Shown here: one piece after another, positions 61,688 to 64,000 of the stretch
Layout: every line of letters begins with the position of its first letter
Position numbering within the stretch: position 1 is the stretch's first letter
Source: Pedococcus sp. 5OH_020
Lineage (GTDB): Bacteria; Actinomycetota; Actinomycetes; Actinomycetales; Dermatophilaceae
Assembly: GCF_027812955.1 (NCBI RefSeq)
Contig: NZ_JAPYZV010000013.1
Coordinates: 1 to 64,000 of the forward strand
Length of the DNA stretch: 64,000 nt
Direction of reading: 5' to 3'
Position numbers and translations under genes: made by a program
The notes under the pieces: generated by a model
Told to the model about the DNA's origin: nothing
The model's input: the letters and a program-made list of their open reading frames with translations, nothing else
Databases searched by the model: none

Positions 61688-64000
61688 CGACATCCGGCCC
61701 GGCGCCCGATTTCGAGGCGCCGCCCCGGACCCACGCCTTCTTGCCGCATTAGAAGGGGCGGTTCCGGGCGGCGTTGCTGCCCGGGCCACGGACCGACTGG
61801 GGTTCGCCCACGACGCGTCGCACTATCTGCTCATACCTGAGGCTGTCGCGACGCCAAGCGACGCGGGGCAGGTGGCGTCGCTGTTGCGGGTGTCAGCTAC
61901 TCAGGGCGTGCCTCTGACGTTCCGCTCTGGTGGCACGAGCCTGTCCGGTCAGGCTACGGGAGCCGGCGTCCTGGTGGACACCCGTAGGAACTTTCGAGCC
62001 ATCGAGGTGCTGCAGGAGGGTGCCCGTGTCCGGATCCAGCCGGGTGCGACGGTCCGGGGAACCAACGCTCGGCTCGCTCGCTACGCGCGAAAGCTCGGCC
62101 CCGATCCTGCGTCCGAGTCGGCGTGCACAATCGGCGGCGTCGTGGCAAACAACTCGAGCGGCATGGCGTGCGGCACTGCTCACAACGCCTACAGGACTCT
62201 CGACTCCGCAGTCTTGGTCCTGCCCAGCGGAACCGTGTTGGACACCGGCGCGCACGATGCCGACGAGCGCCTGCGGCTGCTGGAGCCAACAATTCACGCG
62301 GGCCTGGAGCGGCTGCGTGACCGCGTACGGCGAAACGCGGCCTCTGTCGCGGTCATCCAGCGGCTGTTCGCGCTCAAGAACACCATGGGTTACGCAGTCA
62401 ACGCCTTCGTCGATTACACCCGGCCGGTCGACATCCTTCTCCACCTGGTCGTGGGCAGCGAAGGCACCTTGGCCTTCGTGGCCGAGTCAACCTTCCGCAC
62501 TGTCCCGGTTCATCCACACGCTGCGACCGCGCTCCTGCTGTTCCGCGACTTGGCATCGGCAACGGAGTCACTGCCGCAGCTGGTGGCCAGCGAGCTGGCT
62601 ACCATCGAGCTGCTCGACGCAGCGAGTCTGCGGGTTGCCAAATCTGATCCAAAGGCGCCGAGCGTCCTCACGCAGCTCGACCTGAAGCGCCACGCGGCCC
62701 TGCTCGTGGAACATCAGCAACCGACAGCCGAGGCTCTCAAGGCTCGGGTCGAGAGCTCCAGGACGCTCATAGCCCAGTTCCCGCTGGTCACGCCCGCGCA
62801 TCTGAGTTCCGAGCCAGCGGCACGAGCCGCACTGTGGCACATACGCAAGGGCCTGTATGCCGCCGTGGCGGGCGCACGTCCGCCGGGAACCACCGCAGTA
62901 CTGGAGGACGTCGCCGTCCCCGTCGAACGGCTGCTGCCCACGTGCACAGAACTACAGCGGTTGCTCGACCGGCACGGCTACGACGGCAGTGTCATCTTCG
63001 GTCACGCCAAAGACGGCAACATCCACTTCCTGATCAACGAGGACTTCGCGGCCACCTCGCTCGTCGACCGCTACCTGGCATTTACCAAAGACATGGTCGA
63101 CCTCGTTCTCTCGCAGGGCGGAACGCTCAAGGCCGAGCACGGTACTGGGCGCATCATGGCGCCCTACGTCGGCCGCCAATATGGAGAAGAACTCCATGAG
63201 GTGATGCGGGAGGTCAAGAGGCTTCTGGACCCGATGGGCCTGCTCAACCCGGGAGTTCTGCTCGACGATGACCCGCAGGCACACCTGAGGCACCTCAAGT
63301 CGACGCCGAAGGTCGAGGACGAGGTCGACCGGTGCGTCGAGTGTGGCTACTGCGAACCCGTGTGTCCCAGCAAAGATCTCACCACCACCCCGCGACGGCG
63401 GATCGTGCTGCGCCGCGAGATCGCGCATGCTCGCGCTGCTGGTGACCTGGAGTTGGTGAGTGAGCTCGAGTACGACTACGAATACGAAGCAGTGCAAACC
63501 TGCGCCGTCGACGGCATGTGCGCCACTGCCTGCCCGGTCCTCATCGACACAGGAATGCTCACGCGTCGGCTCCGTGAAGAAGCGAACGGCTCACTCAAGC
63601 AGCGCGCAGGGGAACTGATGGCCCGCCACTGGGACGCGACGACGCGTGCTGCAAGTGCGGCACTTACGACGGCAGATAGCGTCCCCGGCGTCATCCCCCA
63701 GACCGCGTCTCGGGTGGCACGTGCAGTCTTCGGCGCTGAGACGATTCCGCTGTGGTCTGACGACCTGCCTCAGGGAGGTACCCGCCGCACCATGGCATCG
63801 GGCGATCCCGGGCGCGCCTTTGCGGTCTACTTCCCCTCATGTCTCTCGACGGTCTTCGACGCCGCCTTTGAGGATGCCGGCGTCCGAGACGCATTCATGA
63901 CCCTGTGCCGGCGGGCCAGCATCGACATGTTGGTACCCGCCGACATTGCGAGGCTGTGCTGCGGAACTCCCTGGAAGTCCAAGGGCCTTACGCTCGGTTT
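61674..64000 (+). CDS. FAD/Fe-S 2-hydroxyacid dehydrogenase (D-lactate/glycolate type), incomplete at the right edge
   Basis: At least 775 residues, with no stop before the window ends. The FAD_binding_4 domain (about 40-270) has TFRSGGTSLSGQATGAGVLV, IGGVVANNSSGMACGTAHNA and VGSEGTLAFVAES; the FAD-oxidase C domain includes GHAKDGNIHFLINEDF and LKAEHGTGRIMAPYVGRQYG. A ferredoxin-like part starts at Cys554 (CVECGYCEPVCPS, then CAVDGMCATACPV), and a CCG motif (LCCGTPWKSKG) is just visible at the edge. This is the single-chain D-lactate dehydrogenase/glycolate oxidase architecture feeding electrons to the respiratory chain. GTG 61674 overlaps the dehydratase end. It would use lactate or glycolate released by the diketo-acid hydrolase. 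Confidence 0.92.
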   Translation, partial: MSLTDDIRPGARFRGAAPDPRLLAALEGAVPGGVAARATDRLGFAHDASHYLLIPEAVATPSDAGQVASLLRVSATQGVPLTFRSGGTSLSGQATGAGVLVDTRRNFRAIEVLQEGARVRIQPGATVRGTNARLARYARKLGPDPASESACTIGGVVANNSSGMACGTAHNAYRTLDSAVLVLPSGTVLDTGAHDADERLRLLEPTIHAGLERLRDRVRRNAASVAVIQRLFALKNTMGYAVNAFVDYTRPVDILLHLVVGSEGTLAFVAESTFRTVPVHPHAATALLLFRDLASATESLPQLVASELATIELLDAASLRVAKSDPKAPSVLTQLDLKRHAALLVEHQQPTAEALKARVESSRTLIAQFPLVTPAHLSSEPAARAALWHIRKGLYAAVAGARPPGTTAVLEDVAVPVERLLPTCTELQRLLDRHGYDGSVIFGHAKDGNIHFLINEDFAATSLVDRYLAFTKDMVDLVLSQGGTLKAEHGTGRIMAPYVGRQYGEELHEVMREVKRLLDPMGLLNPGVLLDDDPQAHLRHLKSTPKVEDEVDRCVECGYCEPVCPSKDLTTTPRRRIVLRREIAHARAAGDLELVSELEYDYEYEAVQTCAVDGMCATACPVLIDTGMLTRRLREEANGSLKQRAGELMARHWDATTRAASAALTTADSVPGVIPQTASRVARAVFGAETIPLWSDDLPQGGTRRTMASGDPGRAFAVYFPSCLSTVFDAAFEDAGVRDAFMTLCRRASIDMLVPADIARLCCGTPWKSKGLTLG

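Overview
The window is high-GC DNA from an actinobacterium: G/C-rich third codon positions, GTG starts, ATGA-type operon overlaps, GGAGG-type ribosome sites and actinobacterial transposase types. The exact genus cannot be read from it. It is accessory sequence devoted to taking up and breaking down plant-derived sugars and glycosides, and it is unusually scarred: at least ten broken genes, three IS families and a 3' fragment of a tRNA-Ala gene.

Layout. 0-3 kb: two IS110-family transposases and an IS256 stub. 3-8.3 kb: a LacI regulator divergent from a CUT2-type sugar ABC transporter whose permease and ATPase are fused in one protein, then an alpha/beta hydrolase; three copies of the palindrome TTAGCGCGCGCTAA mark the control region. 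8.3-13 kb: an ABC ATPase remnant, an inositol-dehydrogenase-like oxidoreductase with a TIM-barrel isomerase, the tRNA-Ala fragment and a frameshifted lacI. 13-20 kb: a secreted GH116-like glycosidase and araB-araD-araA. 20-34 kb: a broken MFS gene, a galactanase-like GH43, a DUF5060/DUF4038-type glycosidase, a decayed secreted hydrolase, GH42, GH43 and GH78, and a divergent LacI gene. 34.8-40.5 kb: split transketolase, TIM-barrel isomerase, FGGY kinase, aldo/keto reductase and a tiny Gfo/Idh/MocA remnant, in one tightly overlapping operon. 40.6-47 kb: debris (ROK fragment, alditol oxidase pseudogene, MFS gene disrupted by IS30) around a 3-hydroxyacyl-CoA dehydrogenase-like gene and a serine beta-lactamase-like gene. 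47.4-64 kb: a CUT1 ABC transporter, an IclR regulator, a secreted hydrolase paralogous to the decayed one, and a set of SDR, HSL-type hydrolase, zinc alcohol dehydrogenase, FAH-family hydrolase, SMP-30 lactonase, IlvD/Edd dehydratase and FAD/Fe-S 2-hydroxyacid dehydrogenase (cut by the window edge).

How it fits together. Six copies of a 14-bp operator of the form GTNNAACGTTCTAC lie upstream of araB, the DUF5060 glycosidase, the decayed hydrolase, GH78, the lacI gene at 33.7 kb and the transketolase/kinase operon. I infer one LacI-family regulon that frees rhamnose, arabinose, galactose and possibly apiose from plant glycosides and feeds arabinose through AraBDA. The transketolase-isomerase-kinase operon has the composition of the known D-apiose pathway (isomerase, apulose kinase, two-subunit apulose-4-phosphate transketolase). 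The right end looks like a non-phosphorylative sugar-acid route (dehydrogenase, lactonase, dehydratase, dehydrogenase, diketo-acid hydrolase, lactate/glycolate oxidation). Substrates in both cases are inferred from gene content.
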